The notes beneath the pieces were generated by a model, which saw only the letters and a list, made by a program, of their open reading frames with translations, did no database searches and was not told the DNA's origin. From Stomoxys calcitrans (taxonomy: Eukaryota; Arthropoda; Insecta; Diptera; Muscidae), in the NCBI RefSeq assembly GCF_963082655.1, contig NC_081554.1, positions 59,773,933-59,837,932 on the forward strand: a stretch of DNA of 64,000 nt, written 5' to 3'. Positions 21,941 to 33,385 of this stretch are shown in pieces. The first letter of the stretch is position 1. The number at the start of each line of letters is the position of its first letter. The translations under genes were made by a program, and so were the position numbers.

Positions 21941-22700
21941 AATAGGGCGGAAATATTTCGCCTACGTGTGGTAAGGTTTTCCTGCTTTTGGAATGAAAAC
22001 GATCTTGTGTCCCTCCATGCTACAGATATGTACGACATGCTGTTACAAGCAAAGTAGCCAGTCTATCTAAGCCAAGGAGCCAGTCTATCATACGCATCTT
22101 GTAATTCAACCGGTGATACATTATCAGGGCGATTTAAAGAAGTCAAAACTTGTTATTGACTAAAGGGTTTTCGATTCAGAGACAATTTCCCCAATAAACT
22201 GCGACGAATGCATATCAGTGACAACCACTTCGGGCGCCACGCTGTCTGCTGGGGTATTTCTAGGTAAATGTGTAGTGTTTCCTCATTAGACATTGTCTAC
22301 AAATTCTCAGACTTCTGAATGTATACTACCGTAATAGGTTTAAATGATAGGAACTTCCATAGCCCTAAGGTCTCAGATGTATTCTCCATGGAGCTGCAGA
22401 GTTCCACTTAGGAATAGTTCTGAGACTTTTTCAGTTCGCCCTTGTATTTTCTTTCCCTTTAAGACGTCTTTTATGGCTTTTGTACTGCTGAAGAGTTTTC
22501 TGCAACACTTCTTAGACCAACCATATCCGAGGTCCACAAGCGAGCCATTTAGGGGCTTGACTATTATGTCTATCTCCAAATTTTTCAGATCTAGAGGGGA
22601 TAGTCGTGCAGAATGTGCTAAAGTTTTCGTCAAAAAGTTCTGTAGACCAGTCGCTTGTCGGCTTGTGGAACCTCCCTCAGTCGATCTTTATAGTTAGGAC
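21941..22700 (-). pseudogene. NL-A ORF2, linker and RT N-terminal part
   Basis: Reading down the minus strand from 22700: THSARLSPLDL-like linker sequence (22373-22633), NTPADSVAPEVVVTDMHS (about 22230), SPDNVSPVELQDAYDRLAPW (about 22100) and HKIVFIPKAGKPYHT-AKYFRPI (21945-22010). These are the standard order of pre-palm RT motifs. Several frame changes and a stop inside FIPKAGKPYHT show decay. Confidence 0.75.
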
Positions 22701-22994
22701 TGTCATCAATTCATCCATCTAGTCCATTGATTGTCTCGTTCCAAATGTTGCATGCATCCTTTTCTTATGCCGTCTTCTTCTTCAAATTGAAAATTTGCCT
22801 TCAGCACTGGGAGGGAAAAATTACCGCTGAAAATTTCTTTCATGTTCTCGCCGGGATTTGAACCCAGGCATTAAGCGTTAGCAAACCTTGCGTTAGAATT
22901 CTTTGCAAACCATGCTATTGCCATCTCGGCGCAGCCACTCTGCTAGTTAAAGATTCAGCATCAGACAACATGTTAAGGCCTGATTCGTCACCGT
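22701..22994 (-). mobile_element. unassigned DNA with tRNA-head-like SINE fragment
   Basis: At 22825-22935 the minus strand reads GCCTGGGTTCAAATCCCGGCGAGAAC followed by TTTCAGCGGTAAT, matching the SINE-1 B box and early body. The A-box side is rearranged. The remainder of the interval is unassigned. Confidence 0.55.
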
Positions 22995-23605
22995 AGCCCT
23001 TTTGTTTAACCCACACCACAGGATAGGGCAATATTTAAATTTTGTCATACCGTTTGCACAAATCCGTATTTTTTCATACACAGGTTAGGTTCTTCAATGA
23101 CCCAAATCGGATCATATTTGGATATAGCTGCCATTTACACCGATCTTCTGATTTAGAGTCTTAAGCCCACAATAGCACCATTTGTCGCTCGATTTTGATG
23201 AAACTTCGAACATTGAGATTCAATAAGCTCCTGCAGGCGCATTTTTTTGCTCGATTTTACCAAAACCTGGAACAGTAAATTAAATTAGGCCTCTCGTTGT
23301 CTGAACCGGAGATGGTTCATATCGAACCATATCCCGATATAGTTGGCATATGGACCGATCTGCCGATTTAAGGTGCATTTAGGGTCCAAGCCCATTCAAA
23401 GCACATTTAATACCCGATTTCTTTGAAATTTGCAACAGTGGGTTGGACTAGGTCATACGATATCGGAACCGAGTATGGTCCTCATGAGACCATATTAAGA
23501 TATAGCTGCCGTATAGATCGATCTGCGGATTTAGGGTTTTGTGCCTACATATCCAAAGTACGGCGTGGCCAAACTCAATACGTTTTTACTTGCTTTTTGA
23601 AGTCC
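22995..23605 (+). repeat. VYMGAI-related repeat, subfamily of 10850
   Basis: GGATATAGCTGCCATTTACAC, CGATATAGTTGGCATATGGA and GATATAGCTGCCGTATAGATC recur about 160-250 bp apart. The end GGCCAAACTCAATACG/TTTTTACTTG matches the family's right end. Confidence 0.65.
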
Positions 23606-24173
23606 TTTGTTATCTAAGTGAAATGCGCAATCTGAAAACCTTAAGTCTTTCTTTACCTTGTCCTAAAATTGTATGTTCTTTACGCCAGCAATGGAATGAC
23701 TCATATGCTATCTTATGTGGGTGTGTATTTTTTTTTTGTATTAAGTTTGGAAATGTTTTGTGTTATTGGATCCCTTGCCGCTGTGTTGTGCTTTCCCTTC
23801 AATTTAATACGATGTCCTCGTACTTGGCCACGAAAATTTGCCATGGACACTCGAGAGTAGGGTTTTATATGTGTCGCTGGAATGGTGCAATGTTATGATA
23901 GCCATGATGACGTTCTTCTTGTGTGAATGATGATGATGATGATGATAATGGGGATACAGTTTTAAGGTGTGCGTCTGTGTTTGTGTCCTTTTTTTGGGGA
24001 GGAATAGACCCCATGTCTGTTTGCTTTTGTCGTCTGCCTGCAAGTGTGTGTGTGTGTGTGAGATGTCCTTCAAAAAGGCTATAATATCAACTGACAAAGC
24101 TTACTCGAAAATGTTCTTCATTTTGGTTTTGGTTATTGTACTACCACTAACCATATAAAAATAGTAAACGATT

Positions 24174-24205
<32 letters not shown>

Positions 24206-24659
24206 TCGTCTATGTGTACTATCATTTTCGGCAAATCTCCCAAAATAAGAAGGATAATAAAAACTACTACAAAATATCCTTACGCAATTGATGACATAAT
24301 ATGACTTATCCCTTCACTGCCGGTTATGTGTAAATTTCATTGGGGGCAAAATGTGAGAATGATGGCGAGAGACAACATGATTTTCGTGTGCTATAGGTTT
24401 GTGAAACTAAATGGGAGTTTTGTCCATCACATCATCAGGAAGCGTTTTCTTTAAAAATGTTTACAAGTTTACTTTGGTGGCTCGGTTTGCATAATCAAAC
24501 ATTTTTTATGTGTGACATTTTTATTACAGAATTGCTTCCTTAGCAAGGACAGGAAAAATGGAAGGAAGGAAGGAACTGTGACAAATCATCCACAAAATTG
24601 GATGAAGTCACCTATGTTTTGTTTCATTTTACGTAATGATACATGGGATTTTTCGGTCA
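23606..24659. other. unique region with several microsatellites
   Basis: It holds (GAT)n at 23926-23948, (GT)n at 24044-24060 and (TTG)/(CTG)n at 24173-24207. No repeat family is present and no convincing gene. The open frames at 23539-23898 and 23804-24097 cross the microsatellites and read as low complexity. Possibly intronic or intergenic DNA. Confidence 0.5.
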
Positions 24660-25545
24660 TGACATGTAGTATGCGAATTATTAACGTTTATTGGCCGAAA
24701 GGGATCATAATGAGCACGGATATTGGAAGTCAAAACACAAGTCTTTGTGCCAAGTTTCAGCCAAATGGAATGAAAAATGAGTCTCCTAGAGGTTCAAGAA
24801 CTCAAATTCGCGGATCGGTTTATATGGGGACTATATCAGATTATAGACCGATTAGGATTGGCACGGATATTGGAAGAACAGAAGTCTGTCTGCCGAATTT
24901 CAACCAAATCAGATGAAAGTTGAGGTTTGTAGAGGCTCAAGAAGTCAAAACCGTGGATCGATTTCAGCCATCGGATGAAAATTGAGGCTTTAGAGGCTCA
25001 AGATGTAAAATTCGCAGAACGGTTTATATGGTGGCTATATCAGATCGTACATGTATTCGGATCATAAGTGAAATTGGAAGAACAGAATTTCCGCCAAATC
25101 GGATGAAGATTTAGGCTTTTAGAGGTTCAAGAAGTCAAATTCCTGGATCAGTATCAGTTTATATACCGTTTGGGATCATACTTGGTACATATATTGGAAG
25201 TTAGAACACAAATCTTTGTGCCAAATTTCAGCTATCGGATGAAAATTGAGGCCTTAGAGGCTCATGAAGTAGGGCATAACCACCACTGAAAAATTTTCTG
25301 ATGTTTCCGCCAGGATTCAAACCCAGGCGTTCAGCGTTATAGGCGGACATGCTAACCTCTGCGCAAGAATATATATACTTTATCTGGTCTTAGACGAATA
25401 TTTCGAGGAGTTTTAAACAGAATGACGAAATTAGTATACCCCCATCCTAGGGTGGAGGGTATAACAAATAAAAGCGTGCTAAGTTCGGCCGGGCCGAATC
25501 TTATATACCCTCCACCATGGATCGCATTTGTCAAGTTCTTTGCCC
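24660..25545 (-). repeat. VYMGAI-type repeat, with SINE-1 scrap inside
   Basis: Minus-orientation cores CGGTTTATATGGGGACTAT (24815) and GGTTTATATGGTGGCTATAT (25020) repeat. SINE-1 sequence interrupts at 25262-25372. The repeat resumes with TATATACTTTATCTGG and ends with its left end fused to a right-end string (AAGCGTGCTAAGTTCGGCC, 25472) at 25440-25515. Confidence 0.7.
25262..25372 (-). mobile_element. SINE-1 5' fragment
   Basis: TCCGCCAGGATTCAAACCCAG is the B box region on the minus strand. GGCGGACATGCTAACCTCTG is the A-box region. Only the tRNA head and about 35 bp of body are present, so it is 3'-truncated. Confidence 0.8.
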
Positions 25546-27265
25546 GCTATCTCTTTAAAGGCAAACTAGTATCTCGGTGGCCCGCTTCACTAGCCCCGTT
25601 TTTTAGAGTGTAGGACCTCCAAAAATTTAGGTAAGATTATGAAGTTTTGTAATAATTCCGTATAAAATTTCAGAAATCGGTCCCTCTTTCTGGAAAGAAA
25701 GTACCAAATAGTGCCAAGAATAACAATACATCATCGGAAAAATCATTTAGTCGCCCAATATATATTATCAAGATATAAATGAGTCGCAATTTTGAGCGCT
25801 TTAGCTCAATTTGCAAAGAAAATACCATTTTGTATGTCTTAATACCTTCATCTACGGATGAAGTTTTTTATTACCTTCATCTTCATCTTCATAGATTATT
25901 TAGCTCCCCATTATTTATTTCTTAGTTGTACCCACATGCTAAATTTCAGACCGCAAGATCCATCTGAGCAGAAAATATAATATGGTACCAATTTTGGTAA
26001 TAAAATGTACGAATTTTGAATAGATCATCAGCCATTTATATCTTAGTTGTACCTACATCCCAAATTTCGGATCACTAGCTTCATCTCAAAAGAAGGTACC
26101 AAAATGTACGAATTTTTAATAGAACATTAAGTCACCCATCATATATTTCTTAGTTGTACCCACATGCCAAATTTCAGTCCTCAAGATCAATCTGAACATA
26201 AGTTCAAAATGGTACCAATTTCGGTACTAAAATGTACGAATTTTGAATAGACCATTTAGTCACCCATCATTTAGTTCTTAGCTGTACCTACATTCCAAAA
26301 TTCTGACCTCTAGCTTCATCTGAAGAAAAAGTACCAAATGGTACCAAAATGTACGAATTTTTAATAGAGCATTTAAGATCTCAAAATCCATTTGAACAGA
26401 AAGCACAAAATGGTACCAAAATGTAAAAATTGTGAATGAATTATTTTGTCATCCATCATTTAGTTTTTAGTTGTACCTTCATCCAAATGTCGGACCTCTA
26501 GCTCCATCTATAAAGAAAGTACCAAATAGTACCAATTTTGGTACCAACATTTTAGAATTATGAAAAAATCATTTAGTTGCCCATCATATATTTCTAAGTT
26601 TTACCTAAATCTCAAATTTTATTCCTCTATTTCCACCTGCACAGAAAGTACCAAATGGTACCGATATTGGTACCAAAATGCACTAATTTGTAAAAAAGAT
26701 CATTGTCAACCATCATATTTTTCCTAGTTGTACCAGTATGCCAAAACTCATCCTTTTGCACCAGATGCCTTTTAAGTCGAATTTCAAAAATTCTAACTCT
26801 ATCCATCCGTCCTGTACAAAGTTCAGCCATTTCATACCTTCTTGGTACTTTTTTTAGTACCTTAATATACAAAGTTTCAAAAAGTTTTATAGTCACCCAA
26901 TTATGGTTACCAAAGTGTACCTTTGTTCCAAAATTCATAGCTCTAGGTCAATTAACAAAGAAAGTACCAAATAGTACAGCACTAAACATACTATTTCTCC
27001 CACTTTCGGTACGATTTTCCAAAATTTTCACCATACCTTATTTGTAGAGAAGCTTTTTAATTTGAGACTAAGAACATAGTTCTAGTCCTTTCCGTTCGCG
27101 CTTGGCAAAAATGTACCACTTCATACTTTTTGGTACTTTTTAGTACCTAAACGTACGAATATGACCAGACTTATCCCTTGCCGTGATCCAAGACCAGCAT
27201 TCATGCAAAATTTCATGAATCTAGCTTTAGCCGTTTGGTCTGGGCGATGATCAGTCAGTCACCCA
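25546..27265. repeat. GGTACC-rich tandem repeat, about 100-130 bp units
   Basis: Units contain GGTACCAAAATGTACGAATT (around 26008, 26106, 26234, 26351 and later decayed copies) and ATTTAGTCACCCATCAT plus TTCTTAGTTGTACCCACAT. TGGTACCA palindromes recur at about 25983, 26211, 26338, 26410 and 26655. The 3' end has GTCAGTCACCCAACTCTTTT at 27249. No protein-coding signal. The overlapping frames at 26627-27047 exist on both strands and are chance. Confidence 0.75.
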
Positions 27266-27458
27266 ACTCTTTTATATATCTGGAAAAGGATATTGGATAA
27301 GAACATAGCAGATGCCATTGTGCAAAATTTCAATTAAATCGGATAAAAATTCCGGCTTATACAGGCTCAAGTAGTAAAATCGGGAGATCGGTTATTATGG
27401 GAGATATATCAGGTTATGAACCGAGTCAAATCATATTTGACAAGTATGTTAGAGGTCA

Positions 27459-27775
27459 AAGGCCACCGTAGCGCAGAGGTTAGCATGTCCGCCTATGACG
27501 CTGAACGCCCGGGTTCGGATCCTGGCGAGACCATTAGAAAAATTTTCAGCGGTGGTTTTCCCCTCCTAATGCTGGCAACATTTGTGAGGAACTATGCCAT
27601 GTAAAACTTCTCTCCAAAGAGATATCGCACTGCAGCACGCCGTTCGGACCCGGCTATAAGAAGGAGGCCCCTTATCATTGAGCTTAAACTTAAATCGGAC
27701 TGCACTCATTGATATGTGGAAAGTTTGCCCCTGTTCCTTAGTGGAATGTGCCCCTGTTCCTCAGTGGAATGTTCA
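27459..27775 (+). mobile_element. SINE-1, near complete
   Basis: A tRNA-like head is present: GTAGCGCAGAGGTTAGCATG (A box) and CGGGTTCGGATCC (B box) at tRNA spacing, followed by the non-tRNA body. The 3' end carries a local duplication, GTGCCCCTGTTCCTCAGTGG after a first CCCCTGTTCCTTAGTGG. RNA polymerase III would transcribe such a head. Mobilisation would need a partner non-LTR RT. Confidence 0.92.
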
Positions 27776-27950
27776 GAAGCACATTAATTACAAAAACAAA
27801 AATTACACCCTCTAGAGGGTCAAGAAGTATAATCGGCAGATCATTTTATATGGCAGCTATATGAGGTTTTGAACCGATTCGAACCATACTTAGCACAGTT
27901 ATTGAAAGTCAAAACAAAACACTATTGAAAGTCGAAACAAATACCAACGA

Positions 27951-28110
27951 GGTATCGCACTGCAGCACGCCGTTCGGACTCGGCTAAAGGAAGGAGGCCC
28001 CTTATCATTGAGCTTAAACTTGAATCGGACTGCACTCATTGATATGTGAGAAGTTTGCCCCTGTTCCTTAGTGGAATTTGCCCCTGTTCTTCAGTGGAAT
28101 GTTCAGAAGC
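27951..28110 (+). mobile_element. SINE-1 3' half, made by local duplication
   Basis: It begins at GGTATCGCACTGCAGCACGC with no head, and shares the private CTGCAGCACGC and duplicated-tail variants of the 27459-27775 copy. The simplest reading is tandem duplication and not a second insertion. Confidence 0.85.
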
Positions 28111-28385
28111 AGTCACTGTACAAAATTTCAACCAAATCGAACAAAAATTACACCCTCTAGAGGGTCAGGAAGTATAATCGGCAGATCCTGTTATATGGCA
28201 GCTATATGAGGTTTTGAACCGATTCGAACCATACTTAGCACAGTTATTAAAAGTCAAAACAAAACACTTCATAAAAACCATTTCAGCCAAATCGGAAAAG
28301 TATAGCGCCCTCCAGAGGTTCAAGAAGTCAAGATCCGAGATCGGTTTATATAGCAGCTATATCAGGTTATGAACCGATTTTGACC

Positions 28386-28477
28386 AGAAAGAATGCAATT
28401 ACAGAGTCACAAGCTTTGAAAAAATTTGTCAACGCCGACTATATGAAAAATCCGCAATTACTTTTTGGGCAACCCAA
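28386..28477 (+). mobile_element. mariner-type MITE, one end only
   Basis: It matches the right 92 bp of the complete element at 29899-30135: AGAAAGAATGCAATTACAGA through TTTTTGGGCAACCCAA, followed by TA. The left end is missing. It abuts VYMGAI sequence. Confidence 0.85.
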
Positions 28478-28479
28478 TA

Positions 28480-29689
28480 CCATAATCATAATTAATAATA
28501 AAAATTTATGGATTAATAGCTTATTAATGACATTTATAAGTGGCCAAAAACATTTAAAAAGATAATTTATATACACTTAAAAAATTATTGTGCAAAATAC
28601 ATTTGATTAACTAAAAAAAATATACTTGTGTTCCATAACAACTCCCATTATTGGTAATTTATGGCCTGATCCACTCCGGCATTAATCGGCTTCATCTTAA
28701 GCCGGTAACAGAGTACACCATTACTTTGCCTATAGATGCATGCATATGGGGGATTATGTGGTGCAGAACTAAAGAGACAGTTTAGTTTAATACCAAAACA
28801 AGCTGTACAACTTTTCAAAACGGTAATAGTGTAGGAGTTGATGAATGTGAGTTCTCTCTCTCTCTCTCTTTCTCTCTCTCCGCCTAACTCTCTGTGTGTA
28901 TTGGGGTGAAATACAATAACACTGTGGAAAACATATGATTTTTGTTATCATTGAACTCGCCGCTGTACTACCTCAACAAAAATCAAAACAAAGCCATGTG
29001 TTTTGTTTTGACAGGGCGGCATTATTTGCAGAGTTGTGAGAATTTTACCCTTAACTCTCTGCTAAGTAGTGGAGAGAGCAGCCGCTACTCAAATTGCTCT
29101 CAAACATGCGCCTTACTGGCCACAGCTACTTTCAGACATATGGTCGTCTGTCTTTCTGCAGAAAAGCTTTGTTACAATATGTTTTGTTTTGTATTTTCAT
29201 GAATTCCTTTTGGTAATCAAGTTTGTTTGTTTCATACTCGTCGGGGGAAAAATGCTCGCTTCTAAAAATGAAATCCATTCACCTCCACACATTCATATTT
29301 GAATACAAAAAAAGGACCAAATATCTTTCTGAATTGTTTCTGTACATCAGCATTTCTTCTTTGTGGGCGGCTAGCAAAAAAAAAAAATGATACAATGATA
29401 AAGAAAAAGGGTTTATCGGAATTATCTTTTTAATTATTCACCTAAAGTGTGGTTTTTCTGGGGAAACATTGCTCTCTGCAATGGGAATATGTTGGCAATT
29501 ATTCTGCCCAACCTTTGTGTTATTATTATTATATAATCTGAAGTTCATAACCTGCGTTACACAGTTCAGCAGGATTTGGATTTTGGCTCCAGGAATTCTA
29601 ATCACATTGCGTAGACACACAGGCACCACAAGTTAGCTCACAACAATGGGAATGCAATTTATACCCAAATACCTCAAGGGAATTCACAG
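28480..29689. other. unique AT-rich region
   Basis: It has a (CT)n microsatellite at 28853-28880 and otherwise no family recognised. Open frames 28942-29302 overlap in two frames and show no motif. Possibly host intergenic or intronic DNA. Confidence 0.5.
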
Positions 29690-31160
29690 TGAAACCTCGA
29701 CAAAAATATCCTTAATGTCGATTTTCAAAAATGGCTGGCTAGAGGTGATCCGAGAAAGTAAAATTATTTGTTGCAATCACATCAAGCTTGATGTAGAAAC
29801 ATGAATCGATTATTAATTTTGGATGAAGGCACAGATGGTTGTGCATGGGCTTATGTTGCACGTCTCCTCTACTTTGGAATATAGCCAATAACAATATATT
29901 GGGTTGCCCAAAAAGTAATTGCGTATTTTTTAAAAGAAAGTAAATGCATTTTTAATAAAACTTTGAATGAACTTTAATCAAATATACTTTTTTTACACTT
30001 TTTTTCTAAAGCAAGCTAAAAGTAACAGCTGATAACTGACAGAAGAAAGAATGCAATTACAGAGTCACAAGCTGTGAAAAAATTTGTCAACGCCGACTAT
30101 ATATAAAATCCGCAATTACTTTTTGGGCAACCCAATATTATTGCCTCTGGAAGAAAAAGGCGTAAAAGTAATCGCGTATGTTGATGACGTGGCAATTGCG
30201 CTTAGGGGAAAGTTTCCCAACACTCTAAGAGATATACTTCAGGAAGTTCTACGTCCAACAGCAAAGTGGGCTACCGAAAGTGGTCTAGGCATAAATCCGA
30301 GCCAGACAGAAGTAATTATTTTGAGCAGGAGATACAAGTAGCCTACAGTGGAACCTGTCTCCTTGGCAGGAGAGAATGTTCCATTTACAGAAAGCGCAAA
30401 ATACCTGGGTGTTTTGCTGGACAGAAAATTTAACTTTAAATCCAACATTTTGGAAAGGGCAAGAAAGGCAACTCTTGCCCTATACACCTACAAGAGGGCC
30501 ATTGGAGAAAGTTGGGGACTTAGACCGCGTGTCATGCATTGGGTATATACTGCAGTTGTCAGACCTATTATGCTATATGGTGTTGTGGTCTGGTGGACGG
30601 CGCTTCAAAAATCCACCTACTGCTCAATACTTAGCCGGATCCGAAGGATGGCTTGTTTGTGCATCACAGTCGCACTGAGGACGACACCATTTGATGCACT
30701 GCATTTAATGCTACAGCCAGATCCGGATCCAAAGGATGGCTTGTTTGTGCATCACAGTCTCACTGAGGACGACACCAGTTGTTGCACTGAATTTAATGCT
30801 ACATCCTCTATGCCTCTGGACATTGTGGCTAGACAAATTGCAGTGACCATTGTCGTGAGGTTAAGGGAGCTTTCTCTTTGGTCATGTGGCGGCTACAGAC
30901 TTGATACAATATCCGATGTTCCAGGCAGTGCGGATTACATCCTACATGAGCCGCTTTTTGATAAAAATTACTGTACCACAATTCCTGATAGAGCTGATTG
31001 GAACTACGATATCCCTGGTAACAGAAGTTATATAGACTTTTATATGGATGGTTACAAACTAATCGACCAGGTGGGCTTTGGGGTGTACTCTAAAGATCTA
31101 GAAATGGAAGAGGTAACGCAACCACTGCAGTGTGTATCAAGCAGAGATCCTTGCAATTAG
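29690..31160 (+). pseudogene. NL-B reverse transcriptase and RNase H N-terminus
   Basis: SPLLWNIANNN is encoded just before the MITE at 29899-30135 and LLPLEEKGVKVIAYVDDVAI just after it. YVDD is the RT active site. Then come GLGINPSQTEVIILSRRYK, a single in-frame stop (30339-30341), SAKYLGVLLDRKF, ALYTYKRAIGESWGL, TAVVRPIMLYGVVVWWTAL, and IDFYMDGYKL, which is the start of RNase H. The architecture suggests a LOA- or I-like clade; the clade is uncertain. Partial internal duplication: KDGLFVHHSLTEDDTS repeats an earlier piece (30643-30790). Confidence 0.85.
29899..30135 (+). mobile_element. mariner-type MITE, complete, 237 bp
   Basis: Terminal inverted repeats of about 30 bp begin TTGGGTTGCCCAAAAAG at both ends, with one mismatch. 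TA duplications flank it (29897-29898 and 30136-30137). It has no coding capacity. Removing it with one TA joins the RT frame at ...IANNN-I-LLPLEEKG, so its boundaries are fixed to the base. Confidence 0.95.
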
Positions 31161-31968
31161 GGAAGTGGTGGAATGACTAAGATATAATGTCATTACGACG
31201 ATTGGCATACATATCTTCTCAGACAGCCATTAAATCTCTGGAGAACGTATTCCTGAACACAAAAACCCAACCTTGACTGTCGCAGATCTCTCAACGAGAT
31301 GGCTGAACAGTTCAAAATTGAGCTGTTCTGGGTGCCGGGCCGCAGAGATATCCCAGCGAATTCTAAAGCAGACGAGCTTGCGAGACTAGGAACTACCTTA
31401 CATACTCCAGGGACACTGGAATCTGTGGATATGCCTCAAGCGACATGTGAGCTAAATTTTCAGGACCAGGTTCGAATGACAACGAATGATAGATGGTCAC
31501 AAAGAGGGGGCTGTGAGCCTTTCAAAACTATATGGCCTAATCTAGACTTGAAGAGGTCTACTGTGCTATGCTTTCATTGGCTAGAACAGACGTCTCAGTT
31601 ATTGTGTCCGTCATGACAGGTCACTGTCTAATCGGAAAACATGCTGACAAACTGAAGGTTGCTAGCAACGACTTTTGCAGAAGCTGTAGGGACATCGAAG
31701 AAGAAGAGACTATAGAACACCTTATGTGTGTGTGTCCCGCACTAGCCGTTAGAAGGAGTTCCATTTTAGGTTCTCATTTCATTGAGAACCTGTCTGATTT
31801 AGCGGATGTGAACATTCGCAAGTTATTGGGCTTTTTAAAGCAATCTGGATTGTTCAACGATAGGAACTAGAAGGCATCTTCCTTCTTTTGTCCATGTGGT
31901 ATCACAATGGACGAAAACGTCTTAGTGAGTCTCATGGCAGACTGCCACTTAAACCTAAAATAACCTCT
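31161..31968 (+). pseudogene. NL-B RNase H and C-terminal region
   Basis: After a frame break: EMAEQFKIELFWVPGRRDIP and NSKADELARLG (RNase H C-terminal motifs, last aspartate kept in KADE). A second frame change near 31568 leads to TDVSVIVSVMTGHCLIGKHA, then CRSC and HLMCVC, a CCHC-like cysteine/histidine cluster, then a stop at 31870. The 3' end is GCAGACTGCCACTTAAACC at about 31943-31961. Copies at 43985, 61494 and 62640 show the same order. Confidence 0.85.
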
Positions 31969-32605
31969 GTTGCACGTACGAAATTCTAGCCTCCACATTT
32001 GGTACAATACGGCACATTTCGATGTCAGAGAACGTATAAACGATGTCAAGTGAGGAAAAAGTAGATATACTTCTGCAAAAAACTTCCCATGAAAATGTAT
32101 ATCGTATAACGTGGCTTCAGAAGTATTCAAAACTTTCTCCAGGATTATCAAGAAGACTGAGTCAACAATTTTTTGGCAAATCAAAAGATTTGAGCCATTC
32201 AAAATACCAGGCTCCTGTAGGTTGTATACATGTATGTATGTGCCTATGGATGGAGAGACACAAAAGTCACTTTCATTACAAAAATGGAAAAACATATCAC
32301 ACAAAAACTTTAAATGTTCGCCTCATTAGACCTTCATCGTTTTGTTGGAATACTCGGAAGAATTGATAGATCCATACCTCAGTACAAAGATTCATACAAA
32401 TCCATGTCTCGACAGTTGAAAGGACAATTCCACTGACACAGACCGTCATCACCTGCATAGAGGCTCTCTTGCTCTCAAGGAATAGGCAATGATATCACTC
32501 CTTGTAACTTCAACCATCTTAAATCGACGTATTAAGACCATGTTGAGATATATCGATATCTACAAAGATATCGCATCGTACAATTTTCGCACGGAATACA
32601 GTGAT
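31969..32605. other. unassigned sequence
   Basis: The plus-strand frame 32043-32366 (107 codons, starts MSSEEKVDILLQKTS) overlaps a minus frame of similar length and has no recognised domain. I leave it uncalled. No repeat family is recognised. Confidence 0.35.
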
Positions 32606-33385
32606 ATTGACTACGATAACGATCTGTTATGGTGTTAACATAACAGATTATTATCCAAATCGGATAATAATTGCGCCCTCTAGCGGCTCAAGAAGTCAAG
32701 ATCCGAAATCAGTTTATATGGGAGCTATATCAAGTTATGAGCCGATTTGCGTACAATACTTCCCACAGTTGTTGATTGTCAAACCAAAACACTTCATGCA
32801 AAATTTCAGTCAAATCGGATAATAATTGCGCCCTCCAGCGGCTCAAGAAGTCAAGATCCGAAATCGGTATATATGGGAACTATATACGGTAATGCACCGA
32901 TTTTAACTATATTTCCCACAATTTTTGATGGTCAAATCAAAACACTTCATGCAAAATTTCAGCCATATCATATAACTGCGCCCTCTAGAGGCTCAAGAAT
33001 TCAATATCCGAGATGGGTTTATATAAACGCTATATCAGGTTATTAGCCGATTTAGACCACACTTAGCACAGTTGTTGGAAGTAAAAATAAAATACTTGAT
33101 GCAAAATTTCAGCCAAATCGGATAAGGATTGCGCCCTCTTGAGGCTCAAGAAGTCAAGATCCAGGATTGGTTTATGTGCAGCTATATCAAAACATGGACC
33201 GATATAGCCTATTTACAATCCCAATCGACTCCTACTAATGGGATGAATTCGTGCAAAATGTCAAGCGACTAGCTTTATTCCTCCGAAAGATCAAGAATAT
33301 ATATACTTTGTTGGATCTAAGATCTGATGTGTTACAAACCGAGTGACGAAATCAGTACACCCCCCATCCTATCGTGGAAAGTATA
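32606..33385 (-). repeat. VYMGAI-type repeat, three tandem units
   Basis: ATTGCGCCCTCYAGCGGCTC-like strings recur near 32670, 32825 and 32975 (155 and 150 bp steps), each followed by GTTTATATGGGAGCTATATC-like cores. It ends in TATATATACTTTGTTGG and CCCCCATCCTATCGTGG, the family's left end on this strand. The open frames 32601-33046 are periodic by-products. Confidence 0.8.

Larger units (their letters stand above)
27266..28385 (-). repeat. VYMGAI-type repeat carrying SINE-1 and a tandem duplication
   Basis: Minus-orientation cores (GATCGGTTATTATGGGAGAT at 27385; TATATGGCAGCTATATGAGG at 27847 and again at 28191) mark the family. SINE-1 lies at 27459-27775. A tandem duplication of roughly 330-346 bp (27621-27950 and 27951-28275) has copied the SINE-1 3' half together with adjacent VYMGAI sequence. 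Confidence 0.75.

Noticed and set aside
23539..23898. 119-codon plus-strand frame
   Set aside because: It crosses the end of a VYMGAI-related repeat into microsatellite-rich DNA and overlaps another frame. No motif.
27459..27530. tRNA gene
   Set aside because: A and B boxes are present, but the segment is the head of SINE-1, is repeated through the window and continues into a non-tRNA body.
32043..32366. 107-codon plus-strand frame starting MSSEEKVDILLQK
   Set aside because: Not recognised, overlapped by a minus-strand frame of similar quality (31867-32304) that itself covers the NL-B tail. Too weak to call.
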